Source: Erythrobacter sp. BLCC-B19 (GTDB lineage Bacteria > Pseudomonadota > Alphaproteobacteria > Sphingomonadales > Sphingomonadaceae). From it: 64,000 nucleotides of DNA. The DNA is taken from assembly GCF_028621955.1 (NCBI RefSeq), contig NZ_CP117516.1:62001-126000 (forward strand). The letters run 5' to 3'. The translations under genes were made by a program, and so were the position numbers. Positions 9,403 to 17,854 of the stretch are shown here, piece after piece (positions within the stretch are counted from its first letter, which is position 1; each line of letters starts with the position of its first letter). The notes under the pieces are model-generated. The model made no database searches. It saw nothing but the letters and a program-made list of their open reading frames with translations, and was not told the DNA's origin.

Positions 9403-10023
9403 TCAATCCTCCGGCCAGCGCGCCAGCGCATCTCCCAGCATCCGGCGCACCACCCCGGCGGCTTGCTCGGGCGCGAGGCCTTGATCGTGGCGCAGCAACC
9501 GCCAGGTATTGAAGCTGAGGATCACATTGAGACCCCGCGCGCCCTCGGCATCGGCCCGCACTTCGTCGGGCAGATGCGCCGCCAGCGCCTCGGCCTCAAG
9601 CCGCAGCTGGCGGCGATAGCCTTCCATGAGATAGGCCGATTCGAACCGCCGGACATTGGCCGAAATCCGGTACGGCATGATCGTCTCGAAAATCCGCACC
9701 CGGCGCGCGGCGATGTCGAACAGGCGCTGCTGCCACGAGGCACCCTCGGGCGGGCGCATCAGGATCGGCAAAACCTGCACTTCGATCGCTTCGGCCATCT
9801 CGCGATAGAGCGCGTCCATATCCTTGAAGTGCCGGAACACCGACCGCAGGCCGACCCCGGCGACCTCCGCCACCTGGGCTGCGCCGGGCGCGACATTGCC
9901 CTGTGCGACCAGTTCGAGCATCGCTGCAACGATCCGCGCCCGGCTAGACCGGCTGCGCGCCCGCCGCCCGTCATCAGCCGAGGTGGTGGCAACAGGAATG
10001 TCTTGGCTATCCGATGGATTCAT
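9403..10023 (-). CDS. TetR-family transcriptional regulator
   Basis: A 206-residue DNA-binding regulator. The helix-turn-helix spans roughly residues 20-70 (ARIVAAMLELV, VAEVAGVGLRSVFRHFKDMDALYREM), followed by an all-helical ligand/dimerisation domain. ATG at 10023 is chosen; AAGG lies about 8 nt upstream. An in-frame GTG at 10083 would add 20 residues and would overlap the proposed promoter. As the first gene of the operon with the dehalogenase, DUF1330 protein and sulfatase, it probably represses its own operon. The effector is unknown. Confidence 0.88.
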   Translation of the reverse strand: MNPSDSQDIPVATTSADDGRRARSRSSRARIVAAMLELVAQGNVAPGAAQVAEVAGVGLRSVFRHFKDMDALYREMAEAIEVQVLPILMRPPEGASWQQRLFDIAARRVRIFETIMPYRISANVRRFESAYLMEGYRRQLRLEAEALAAHLPDEVRADAEGARGLNVILSFNTWRLLRHDQGLAPEQAAGVVRRMLGDALARWPED

Positions 10024-10064
10024 GGCCGATGCCTTGTGCAGGGCCGCGCGCCCTTGGGCCGCCG

Positions 10065-10093
10065 ACGCTATGAAATAGCACACTGCCTGTCAA
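10065..10093 (-). promoter_or_regulatory. Candidate sigma70-type promoter of the TetR/dehalogenase operon
   Basis: On the minus strand a perfect TTGACA (10093-10088), a 17-nt spacer and TAGCGT (10070-10065) precede the TetR ATG at 10023. The -35 is consensus and the -10 is weak, as expected for a regulated promoter. The call rests on sequence and position only. Confidence 0.4.
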
Positions 10094-10416
10094 TTCAAGC
10101 CCCGGCCCGCGCGCCACCCCGACGCGCATCCCCGCTTGCGCCTGCCGGGTCACCGCCGCCCCCAATCGCAGCGGGACAAGGGTTGACCCAATATGACAGG
10201 GATCGCTGCTCTGCCGGTCATGCTTTGAAGAATGCTGGCGGGACGGTGGGGTTCGAAAAACCGCATGATCCGATTATTTTACAAAGTCATAACCTTCAGG
10301 CTTGTCGGATTGTGCCCCCTATTATACCCCAGAATTCCTGGCTTAATCCGGATGGATGTGAACAAACGGACCAACAGTATGGCCGCCCAATGCCGACGGT
10401 TCGGGCATAAGGACAG
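10084..10416. other. Intergenic stretch without a recognisable gene
   Basis: About 330 nt between the TetR promoter region and the stop of the ABC ATPase gene. It is visibly lower in GC than its surroundings (for example GATTATTTTACAAAGTC near 10271). Reading frames here show no family resemblance. Apart from the TetR promoter at its left end I see no repeat, RNA gene or terminator. It could be a remnant of an insertion or deletion. Confidence 0.5.
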
Positions 10417-11130
10417 TCATCGCAGCGCCTGCACGAGATTGCTTTCGAACCGGGCCGAGTCATTGCGCCCGGCGCGCAGCGTATCGGTATCGAGCGTGAG
10501 GCTGACCTGCCCTTTGGCCATCACGATGCCGCTATCGCAGAACCCGCAGAGCGTCGTCAGATCGTGCAGCGCGGTGATCAGCGTCAGCCCATCTGCCACC
10601 AACCGGGCCAAAACAGCGCGGATATCGAAGGCCGCAACGGGATCAAGCCAGTTGAACGGCTCATCCAGAATGACGATCGGGCACGGCCTGGCAAAGGCGA
10701 GTGCGATGGCAGCGCGCTGGCGCATCCCGGACGAGCATTCGCCTGCGGGAATATCGAGCAGCGCCGTGAGCCCCAGCGCATTCCACAAGTCCTCGTTCCG
10801 CTGACGCTGAGTGTCGACAGGATCGCCTGCCAGCTCGATGAGTTGGCTTAGGCGAAGCGATGCCGGAAAGTGTTCGATCGGAGGCGCAAAGCCGATGGCC
10901 TGTGCGCGCGCACCGCGATCCTGCGCGCACTCCTCGCCTAAAACCCTGCAACTCCCCTGCGAAATCGGCAAGCGTCCGGCGATCGCCCGCAACAGCGTCG
11001 TCTTGCCCGACCCGTTAGCGCCGATCACTCCAAACCAGCTGGCAGGCGAGATCACCGCGCTGACGTCCTGCACAATTGGCTGTCCGCCGCGCTTGACGTG
11101 GACAGCGGTCATGGCGAGCGCCGCCGTCAT
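10417..11130 (-). CDS. ABC transporter ATP-binding protein
   Basis: A 237-residue ATPase subunit. Walker A is GANGSGKTT at about 37-45, the signature motif is degenerate (SSGMRQR in place of LSGGQ), Walker B is CPIVILDEP, and the H-loop is TALHDL. ATG at 11130 overlaps the permease stop as ATGA; a GC-rich upstream extension of the frame lies inside the permease gene and is not real. It pairs with the multi-spanning protein encoded just upstream. The substrate is unknown and no solute-binding protein is adjacent, so an exporter is as likely as an importer. Confidence 0.88.
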   Translation of the reverse strand: MTAALAMTAVHVKRGGQPIVQDVSAVISPASWFGVIGANGSGKTTLLRAIAGRLPISQGSCRVLGEECAQDRGARAQAIGFAPPIEHFPASLRLSQLIELAGDPVDTQRQRNEDLWNALGLTALLDIPAGECSSGMRQRAAIALAFARPCPIVILDEPFNWLDPVAAFDIRAVLARLVADGLTLITALHDLTTLCGFCDSGIVMAKGQVSLTLDTDTLRAGRNDSARFESNLVQALR

Positions 11131-12119
11131 GCCAGCAGCCACTTGGCGTCCGCGCCGCGCCGGGAAAGCCAAATGGTGGCCCCGACCATCACTGTCGGTC
11201 CGAGCGGAAGCGCAGTGAAGCCGGCATAGACTGCCACAAGGGTGATGATGGCCACCGTCCAATCTGCCATGAGGCGGCTTACGGCACGATAGGCGAAGAT
11301 ACGCAAGGCGGTCACCATCGGAAGCGCCGCAGCGATGGTCGCCGCGACTGTCGCTGAAACCGGCTCCTGCGCCGCCAGCAGCACGGCGACGAGAGGGCCG
11401 AGCAAGGCGATCTGACGCGGCAGCCAATGGCCCAGCAGCGATGCGCTCCCGTGTCCCACCAGCGTCATGTAGCGCACGACCCGCGCATCGACCGCCCCCG
11501 TTAGCAGGACGACGCCGACGGCGTAGAGCGCGACGGCAACAGCATCAAGGTGGTGCGCGGAAGGGATAGCCAGACTGACGATGCCGACCCCCGCCGAAAG
11601 CGCCGCCGCTGCGGTAAGGGAAAGTTGCTGATGGGTGAGAAGGCGCAGGCGCAAAGGGGCAAAGCGGCTCCACCCGTTGCGCATGTGGACACGGACAAAG
11701 GGAAGCAGCAGGCCTGCCGACACCCCCGTGCAGCCGGCCCACACCACGCTGTCCGCGGCGAACAGGCCGAGCAGGGCAAGTATGCCGAACGCTGCTGCAA
11801 TACCGCCGAGCAGCAGCGGCAGAACATATGCGATCCCGTCCTGGCAGCGCTGGGCATCACGCGCAAGAATGCCCTCCGTTCGGTGGAACCACAAGCGCTC
11901 GACCAGCGCGTTCGCCACAATAGTGGCAAGCAGCCAAAAGCCGCTAACCGCGACAAGCTGGCGAAGATCACCGGGCAAAGTGGCAATCCAGGCGCGCGCG
12001 AACAGGACAAGGAGCGGCAAAACAGCGAGGAGCGTCAAGCCGTCGCTCGCACGTCTGCTCAATCCGCGGAGGAACGCAATCGCTATAGCCGCATCGTGTT
12101 TAACAAGAACAAAGCGCAA
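11127..12119 (-). CDS. ABC transporter membrane protein, unknown substrate
   Basis: A 330-residue, very hydrophobic protein with about 9-10 predicted membrane segments and no soluble domain. I do not recognise a characterised family. Its coupling (ATGA) to the ATPase identifies it as the likely permease. The pair has no catabolic enzyme or binding protein next to it, faces a low-GC gap on one side and GH92 on the other, and looks like an independent two-gene unit. No clear ribosome site distinguishes the start. Confidence 0.65.
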   Translation of the reverse strand: MRFVLVKHDAAIAIAFLRGLSRRASDGLTLLAVLPLLVLFARAWIATLPGDLRQLVAVSGFWLLATIVANALVERLWFHRTEGILARDAQRCQDGIAYVLPLLLGGIAAAFGILALLGLFAADSVVWAGCTGVSAGLLLPFVRVHMRNGWSRFAPLRLRLLTHQQLSLTAAAALSAGVGIVSLAIPSAHHLDAVAVALYAVGVVLLTGAVDARVVRYMTLVGHGSASLLGHWLPRQIALLGPLVAVLLAAQEPVSATVAATIAAALPMVTALRIFAYRAVSRLMADWTVAIITLVAVYAGFTALPLGPTVMVGATIWLSRRGADAKWLLA

Positions 12120-12238
12120 GAGGGTTCCAGTAGTTTAGCGATCATTTTCCGCGGCGATTCCAGCTGACAGCGCAGAGCAGCGGGGAGTATCACAGTGCAG
12201 GGTATCGGCACAGTAAGCCAAGACCAAGCGACCCGTTT

Positions 12239-14452
12239 CTATTCATCGACGAAGACAAGCGCGCCGCCGTCGAGCAGATCTGAATGATTGACCCGTTTGG
12301 ACAGCGGCCCTCCGCGCAAGACAGCATGGGATGATCGGGCTATCTCCTGCCCAGGCGCAGGCGCGGTGATGGTCAGCACCTTGCCATTGGCGAGCTTGAG
12401 TTGCGCGCGCTCGACCAGCGGGCGGCCGAATACATAGTCACCGCTGGCCGGAACGACGGGATAAAACCCCAGCGTGGCAAATACATACCAGGCGCTCATC
12501 TGCCCCGCGTCTTCGTTGCCGATCAGCCCTTGCGGAGTGTCGGTATAGAAGTCCTGCGCGATCCTGCGAACCAAGGCCTGCCCGGTCTGGGGGCGATCCG
12601 TATAGGCATAGAGCCAGGCGATATGGTGGCTCGGCTCGTTGCCGTGGGCATATTGGCCGATCATCGCCTCCTGCCCGAGATAGGCCCAGCCCTCGAGGGG
12701 CTTGAGATCGAAGAAGAAGGTGTCGAGCTTGCGGCGGAACGCCTCGCGCCCGCCCATCGCCTCGATCAACCCCTCGGGATCGAACAGGCCCGGCGTCCAA
12801 CTATATTGCCAGGCATTGGCCTCGGTATAGTCGCCCGGATTGTTGAGCGGCGAGGTCGGCATCAGTGGATCGAAGGGCGTGCGCCATTGGCCCTTGCTGT
12901 CGCGCCCGCGCGCAAGGCCGGATTCGGGATCGATGAGGTTGCGCCAATTGCCCGCCCGCGCCCGGAATCGCTCCGCCAGCGCCGTCTCGCCCAGCATCGC
13001 CGCCATGCGCGCAGTGGCATCGTCGCCGATCCCCGCTTCGAGCGTACGCGACACGGTCTCGCCGCCTGCAACGTCGAAGGGGTAATAGCCGAATTTCTCG
13101 TAGAGCGACCAGGTCGAAAGCCCGCTTTCGACCGAGGAACCGATACGGCTGTCCTCGGTCGAGGTTCGGACCATCGCGGCGAGCGCGCGCTGGCCGTCGA
13201 AGCCGCGGAAGCCTTTCGCCCATGCCTCGGCGATCACCGGCAGGGCGGGTTCGCCGATCATCGTGCCGGTCTCCCCGCCCCAGATCGTCCACATCGGCAG
13301 GCGGCCCGTCGCATCGGCGTGATCGAGCATGGTCAGCACGAAATCGTCGACCCGCTCGGGCACCAGCAGGGCGTAGAGCGAATGGGCGGCTCGGAAGGTG
13401 TCCCACAGCGACAGGGTGGAATAGCGGATGCCCTTGTCCGCCTTGCGCACCATCCCGTCCGGCCCGCGCCAGCGCCCGTCGGCATCGCTGATCCGGCTGG
13501 GGTGGAGGAAGGCGTGGTAGAGCGCAGTATTGAAGATGCGCTGCTGGCGTGCGGGGGCTTCGATCGTGGCGCGGGAGAGCAGGCTCTCCCACGCGGCGGC
13601 GGTGGCAGCGGCGACGGCGTCGAAGTCCCAGCCTGGGGTGGTCTCGCGGTTGGCGCGGGCGCCCTCGACATCGACGCTGGAGAGCCCCGCCTTCATCTGC
13701 AGCACGCCCGCAGGCGGCAGGTCGAAGGCGAGCAGATATCGCTGCGCCGCATCGCCTTCACGCCGGGGAAGTTCGATGTGCGCGGCAACCGGGTGATCGA
13801 AGGCCAGCGCGAAGGCCACCGTGCGCGTGGTCCAGTTGGCGCGGCGCTGCCAGCCCTCGATCCCGTCGCGCGTGACCACGGCGTGCGATTCGAGCACCGG
13901 CTGGCGATCGGTGCGGAAGGTCAGGCCGTGCTGCAAGTCGACCAGCACCCAAACCCGCCCGCCGCCACCCGCAAAGGTGTAGCGGTGGAAGGCGGTCATC
14001 TCGCTCGCAGTCAGTTCCACCCGTACGTCATTCTCGCGCAGGGTTACGGCGTAGTAGCCGACCCGCGCGGTCTCGCTCGCCTTGTCATAGGCACTGGCGA
14101 AGTCGGGGCGGCGGATGCGGCTCGGCATCACCAGGACATCGCCTAGTTCGGGAATGCCGGTGCCGCTCGCCCGGGTCTGTGAAAAGCCGAGGATGTGCGG
14201 CGCGCGGTACTGGTAGCCCGATGTATACTCCCACCCGGTGTTACCGTTGTCGGGGCCGGGTTGCACCATGCCGAAAGGCGCGGCCGGGCCGGGAAAGGTG
14301 TGGCCAGTGCCGTCGGTGCCAATGAAGGGATCGACGTGGGACACGAGCGGCCCGGGTCGCGGCGCCTCCCGCTCCTGCGCCGCCGCGAGCATCGCCCAGC
14401 AGGCCAGCACCAGCCCAGCCATCACCCTGCCCCAACGCATCACTTCAACCAT
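12239..14452 (-). CDS. GH92 family exo-alpha-mannosidase, exported
   Basis: A 737-residue glycoside hydrolase of family 92, calcium-dependent inverting alpha-mannosidases that trim mannose from N-glycans or mannans. A signal peptide covers roughly residues 1-27 (ending LAAAQ). Family hallmarks are VDPFIGTDGTGHTFPGP near the N-terminus, QPGPDN, GFSQTRASGTG, the WDTFRAAHSLYALL block, GNEPSHHIAWLY and the catalytic-region GNEDAGQMSAWY. ATG at 14452 is preferred because of a G-rich site just upstream and an 8-nt overlap with the preceding gene; ATG at 14440 is also possible. Linkage specificity cannot be read. It shares an operon with the TIM-barrel protein and a divergent AraC regulator. Confidence 0.9.
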   Translation of the reverse strand: MVEVMRWGRVMAGLVLACWAMLAAAQEREAPRPGPLVSHVDPFIGTDGTGHTFPGPAAPFGMVQPGPDNGNTGWEYTSGYQYRAPHILGFSQTRASGTGIPELGDVLVMPSRIRRPDFASAYDKASETARVGYYAVTLRENDVRVELTASEMTAFHRYTFAGGGGRVWVLVDLQHGLTFRTDRQPVLESHAVVTRDGIEGWQRRANWTTRTVAFALAFDHPVAAHIELPRREGDAAQRYLLAFDLPPAGVLQMKAGLSSVDVEGARANRETTPGWDFDAVAAATAAAWESLLSRATIEAPARQQRIFNTALYHAFLHPSRISDADGRWRGPDGMVRKADKGIRYSTLSLWDTFRAAHSLYALLVPERVDDFVLTMLDHADATGRLPMWTIWGGETGTMIGEPALPVIAEAWAKGFRGFDGQRALAAMVRTSTEDSRIGSSVESGLSTWSLYEKFGYYPFDVAGGETVSRTLEAGIGDDATARMAAMLGETALAERFRARAGNWRNLIDPESGLARGRDSKGQWRTPFDPLMPTSPLNNPGDYTEANAWQYSWTPGLFDPEGLIEAMGGREAFRRKLDTFFFDLKPLEGWAYLGQEAMIGQYAHGNEPSHHIAWLYAYTDRPQTGQALVRRIAQDFYTDTPQGLIGNEDAGQMSAWYVFATLGFYPVVPASGDYVFGRPLVERAQLKLANGKVLTITAPAPGQEIARSSHAVLRGGPLSKRVNHSDLLDGGALVFVDE

Positions 14453-15269
14453 TCCGTTGCCCCCCAGCAGTTCGCGATCGCGCCTGTCCCGCGCACCCTT
14501 CAGCAAGCTCCGAGAGCGCCAGCGCCTCGGCGAAACGGTCGGAGGTCTCGGTCTCGTCGGCGTAATGGATCGGGCGCGCCTCGCTTCCCTCGCCGAGCCA
14601 TGCAGGGAGCAGTTCGGGCGCGACTGGCAAAACCCCCGGCGGATCTGCACTGTCTGCCCGTACAGCCAGACATCGATCAAGCGCGGCGACATGGTCGGCG
14701 TAGTGTTGCGAGCTGGGATCGAGCGGGCGCTGGATCGCACCGCTTGTCCCCATCCGAAGCTGAATGCTTGCGACACGGGCAAAAACCGGATCGCACCACG
14801 CCAGCCGCTCGGCGAATTCGCCCCCGTAGGTCATCTCGTGGCCGGTATACCAGTGCGAGAAATCGAGCGTGAAGGAGAGCTCGGGAAAGCGCGCCACCAG
14901 TTCGGTCGTGCGGCGAACGTCCTGCGTCATCGTCGCGCGGTGGGTCTCAATGTGAAGGGCATGGCCGGTCACGGCGGCTGCTTCCAGCACTGCCTCGGCG
15001 AGGCGGATCATTTCGTCATCGCTCTCGAACCCGGCGCCGACATGGAGCGTGGTGAAGTCGAGCCCCACATCGGCATGGCGGCGGGCCAGCGGCAGGGCCT
15101 CTTCCGGAGCAAGGATGCGGCCCATGCCGCAGGGGATCAGCCCGGCGTCGTGGATCATGTCCCAGCTGTCCCACGCGACAACGCCTCGATAACCGTAGCT
15201 ACCCAGCAGGGCGAGCTGGTCAGCAAGACCGAGCCCGTGGCCGACAGAGTCGGGCACAAGCCGCGCCAT
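14445..15269 (-). CDS. Sugar phosphate isomerase/epimerase-like TIM-barrel protein
   Basis: About 274 residues from ATG 15269 (GGGTGGG immediately upstream). The fold resembles the xylose-isomerase-like/AP-endonuclease-2 TIM barrel: DQLALLGSYGYRGVVAWDS, LDFTTLHVGAGF, HALHIETHRATMTQD and FTLDFSHWYTGHE strands with metal-ligand type Glu, His and Asp residues. Members isomerise or epimerise sugars or polyols, or act on keto-sugars. It overlaps GH92 and so probably processes the released sugar or an oxidised form. A longer GTG start at 15467 would enter the AraC control region and is less likely. Exact activity is unknown. Confidence 0.7.
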   Translation of the reverse strand: MARLVPDSVGHGLGLADQLALLGSYGYRGVVAWDSWDMIHDAGLIPCGMGRILAPEEALPLARRHADVGLDFTTLHVGAGFESDDEMIRLAEAVLEAAAVTGHALHIETHRATMTQDVRRTTELVARFPELSFTLDFSHWYTGHEMTYGGEFAERLAWCDPVFARVASIQLRMGTSGAIQRPLDPSSQHYADHVAALDRCLAVRADSADPPGVLPVAPELLPAWLGEGSEARPIHYADETETSDRFAEALALSELAEGCAGQARSRTAGGQRNG

Positions 15270-15468
15270 CCCACCCAGACATATATCGCGCCTCAGGATC
15301 ACGGTGGGTGCCTCTCGCTCTTCTTGCCAGACCCGATGATTACCCCGCACGGAAGACGCTGAGGCGAGGATCACGTTTCTGGTGCCTGCGAATTCGTGTC
15401 GTATCCTTGTTGTTCGAAGGAGCTCTTTATCTTCATCATGGCGGCAGGGGGCTGACCGGGGCTTCACA

Positions 15469-15486
15469 TTGTCCTATTCTTGTCCT
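15469..15486 (+). repeat. Tandem TTGTCCT repeats at the AraC gene start
   Basis: TTGTCCT occurs at 15469-15475 and again at 15480-15486, 11 bp apart, about one helical turn. AraC-type regulators bind direct repeats, so this could be an autoregulatory site just before the proposed GTG start. The first copy would be coding if a TTG at 15469 is the true start. Confidence 0.3.
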
Positions 15487-16323
15487 GTGGACAGCGGCAC
15501 CCTATGCGAACCTATCGCCCTTGCGGCAGCCACCTCGGTGCGGGTCGAGGCGGTCGAGCGGCCGGCCGGTTCGGACGCCCCAGCCCCTTTTCCGCATTTC
15601 CATGAGCCTGCGGAACTGATCTGGTTCCACCACGCAAATGGGCACGTCATTACCGAAGCCGGAGACCTCCCTATCAAAGCGGGCACCTTGTTGTGGCTGC
15701 CGCCGATGGCAGCCCATGACTTCCGCCTCGAAGCGGGGGCGACGCATTGGGTGATCGTGCATTGCGATCCGGCCGCGATCGCCGATCCCGCACGCGAAGG
15801 ACAGGCGCTCGAACAGGCCCGCATCCATTGCCCGGAGGGCGCGGAGCGGACGCGGATCGCAATAGCCTTTGACTGGCTGACAGCGCTGGCAGGGCAAGGC
15901 GGGCGCGCCGCCGATGTGCTGGCGCTGACCCGTCTGCTGCTGGGCGAGTTTCCGGCCGATACGGCGGCAAGTGGGCAGCCAGTCAGCGCTGCGCTTCACC
16001 GCCTGCGTCCGGCGCTCGATCTGGTTGCCGGCACGGATGGGCGGCTGGTGACGCTCGAGGAAGCGGCTGCGCGCTGCCACCTGTCGCCGAGCTATTTCTC
16101 GCGTGCATTCTCGGCCCAGTTCGGGGTCGGCTTTGCGGAATATGCGCGCCAATACCGCCTTCGCGCGGCGGCCCGCGATCTCACCACCGGGGGCGCGCGC
16201 GTGTCAGAAATCGCCTATGCGAGGGGCTTCCTCAACCCCTCGCACTTCTCCGCCGCGTTCCAGAAACGCTACGGTGTGTCCCCCACCACCTTCCGCCAGC
16301 TGCACCGCGCGCGCGGCGCATGA
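15487..16323 (+). CDS. AraC-family transcriptional regulator with cupin sensor domain
   Basis: About 278 residues. The N-terminal half is a cupin-type effector domain (HFHEPAELIWFHHANG, IKAGTLLWLPPMAAHDF). The C-terminal ~100 residues hold two helix-turn-helix motifs typical of AraC (LEEAAARCHLSPSYFSRAFSAQFG and VSEIAYARGFLNPSHFSAAFQKRYGVSP). The start is uncertain: GTG 15487, TTG 15469 and GTG 15382 are in frame and none has a strong ribosome site. It is divergent from the GH92/TIM-barrel operon across about 217 nt and most likely activates that operon in response to a sugar. Confidence 0.88.
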   Translation: MDSGTLCEPIALAAATSVRVEAVERPAGSDAPAPFPHFHEPAELIWFHHANGHVITEAGDLPIKAGTLLWLPPMAAHDFRLEAGATHWVIVHCDPAAIADPAREGQALEQARIHCPEGAERTRIAIAFDWLTALAGQGGRAADVLALTRLLLGEFPADTAASGQPVSAALHRLRPALDLVAGTDGRLVTLEEAAARCHLSPSYFSRAFSAQFGVGFAEYARQYRLRAAARDLTTGGARVSEIAYARGFLNPSHFSAAFQKRYGVSPTTFRQLHRARGA

Positions 16324-16327
16324 CTGC

Positions 16328-17854
16328 CTAGGGCAAACGGTAGACAGCAGTCTGCCACGCCCGCAGCGCCCCGCCCGGTCCGCCGAGGAGAACGGTTCCT
16401 TGCGCCAGCGCGGCAGGCGGCGTGAACCGCGCTGGCGTGAGATTGGCGAGGATCACCAGCCGTTCCCCGCCGCCGCTACGTTCGACGGCGAGCAGGCCAG
16501 CGGGGCTTTCCAAGACCCGCTGCGCACCGCTGACAAGCGCCGGATGCGCCTGACGCAGGGCGGCAAGGCGGCGGTAATGCTCGAGCAAGGAGCCCTGCTT
16601 GCCGTCCTGCTCCTCGACCGAGACCCCATCATGATCGCGGGCATAGCGCTGATCCCAGTAGCGCTCGCCGGGGCGGCGATACCATAGCGCCTGACCGGGT
16701 GCCGCGTCGGTGGAGGCCCATTTGAAGGCCTCGCGCACCGGGATATGGTTCTCGTCGGTCGGATAGCCCGCGTCCATTGCCCCGCGCATCCCCAGTTCCT
16801 GCCCGTAATAAAGGATCGGCGTGCCGCGCAGCAGGAACATCAGGGCGGCCGCGGTTCGCAGCTTTTCCGGGGTAATTCCGGGATCCGAGGCGATGCGACT
16901 GACATCGTGATTCTCAGCGAAGAGCAACTGGGTCTTTCCCGCCGGAGTAATTGCGGCGGTGCGCCTCATCGCCTGGGCCAACGCAGCCTTGTCGAACTTG
17001 CGGATTGCATCGTGGATCGGAAAGGCGAAGACCGCGCTCACGTCGGAACGGGCGAGGTAATCCTCGCCATATTGCCAATCCGACTGTTCGGCGATGAAAG
17101 CCAAATCAGGGCGCGCGGCGCGCAGCTTGGCGAAGGCCGGATTCCAGAAATCGCGGAACAGGTCGGTCAGGAGACCCTTGTCATCCAGATCGTCCATCAT
17201 GTGATCGAGCCGGAAGCCGTCGACTCCGTCATCAAACCGGCCATCCCCATCGGGATCGACCCATCCCATGAGGTAGCGATCGAACCAGGCGCGCACCTCG
17301 GGGTGCTTCAGGGCAACGGTCGTCACCCCATGGGTGTCGCGGCCGAAATGCGCGATCTCGCGCAGTCCGAACGGGCCTTCCTCGGCAATCCCGGCTGCGC
17401 GGTCGTCCCACAGCATCCAGTCGGCATAGGGCGAATTGCGGTCCGCGAGCGCGGCTGTCCACCACGGATGACCCTCGGCGAGGTATTGAAACTCCATGTC
17501 GAGATAGATCTTCATGCCCCGCGCATGGGCATCGGCGATCAGCTTCTGCAGGTCTTCCCGGGTGCCATAACGGGGGTCGATCCCTTCGAAATCGGTGGCG
17601 AAGTAATTGTGATAAACACGGCTCGGGTAGAGCGGGGTCATCAGCACCGCTGTTACGCCTAGCGAGCGCAGGTAGGGCAGCGACTGGCGCACCCCTTCGA
17701 GATCGCCATGGCCGTCGCCGTTGCTGTCGCGGAAGCTGCGCTGGAAGACGTGATAGACCACCTCTCCCTCCAGAACATCAGCCGGGACGGGCGGCTGGGC
17801 CGCGGCGGGCAAGGCGAGGGTCAGGGCAGCCAGAGCGCAGGCCAATCGGTTCAT
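16328..17854 (-). CDS. Exported GH13 alpha-amylase-family enzyme
   Basis: A 508-residue GH13 hydrolase with a signal peptide (residues 1-20, ending LPAAAQ), so periplasmic. The TIM barrel has FRDSNGDGHGDLEG, nucleophile Asp217 in DGFRLDH, acid/base Glu256 in FIAEQSDW and the transition-state Asp317 in AENHD, all present. A C-terminal beta domain follows. The NGDGHGDLEG calcium-type loop is of the alpha-glucosidase/neopullulanase sort. It would cut maltodextrins for uptake by the coupled MFS carrier: its ATG at 17854 overlaps the transporter stop (ATGA). Exact cleavage pattern is unknown. Confidence 0.88.
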   Translation of the reverse strand: MNRLACALAALTLALPAAAQPPVPADVLEGEVVYHVFQRSFRDSNGDGHGDLEGVRQSLPYLRSLGVTAVLMTPLYPSRVYHNYFATDFEGIDPRYGTREDLQKLIADAHARGMKIYLDMEFQYLAEGHPWWTAALADRNSPYADWMLWDDRAAGIAEEGPFGLREIAHFGRDTHGVTTVALKHPEVRAWFDRYLMGWVDPDGDGRFDDGVDGFRLDHMMDDLDDKGLLTDLFRDFWNPAFAKLRAARPDLAFIAEQSDWQYGEDYLARSDVSAVFAFPIHDAIRKFDKAALAQAMRRTAAITPAGKTQLLFAENHDVSRIASDPGITPEKLRTAAALMFLLRGTPILYYGQELGMRGAMDAGYPTDENHIPVREAFKWASTDAAPGQALWYRRPGERYWDQRYARDHDGVSVEEQDGKQGSLLEHYRRLAALRQAHPALVSGAQRVLESPAGLLAVERSGGGERLVILANLTPARFTPPAALAQGTVLLGGPGGALRAWQTAVYRLP

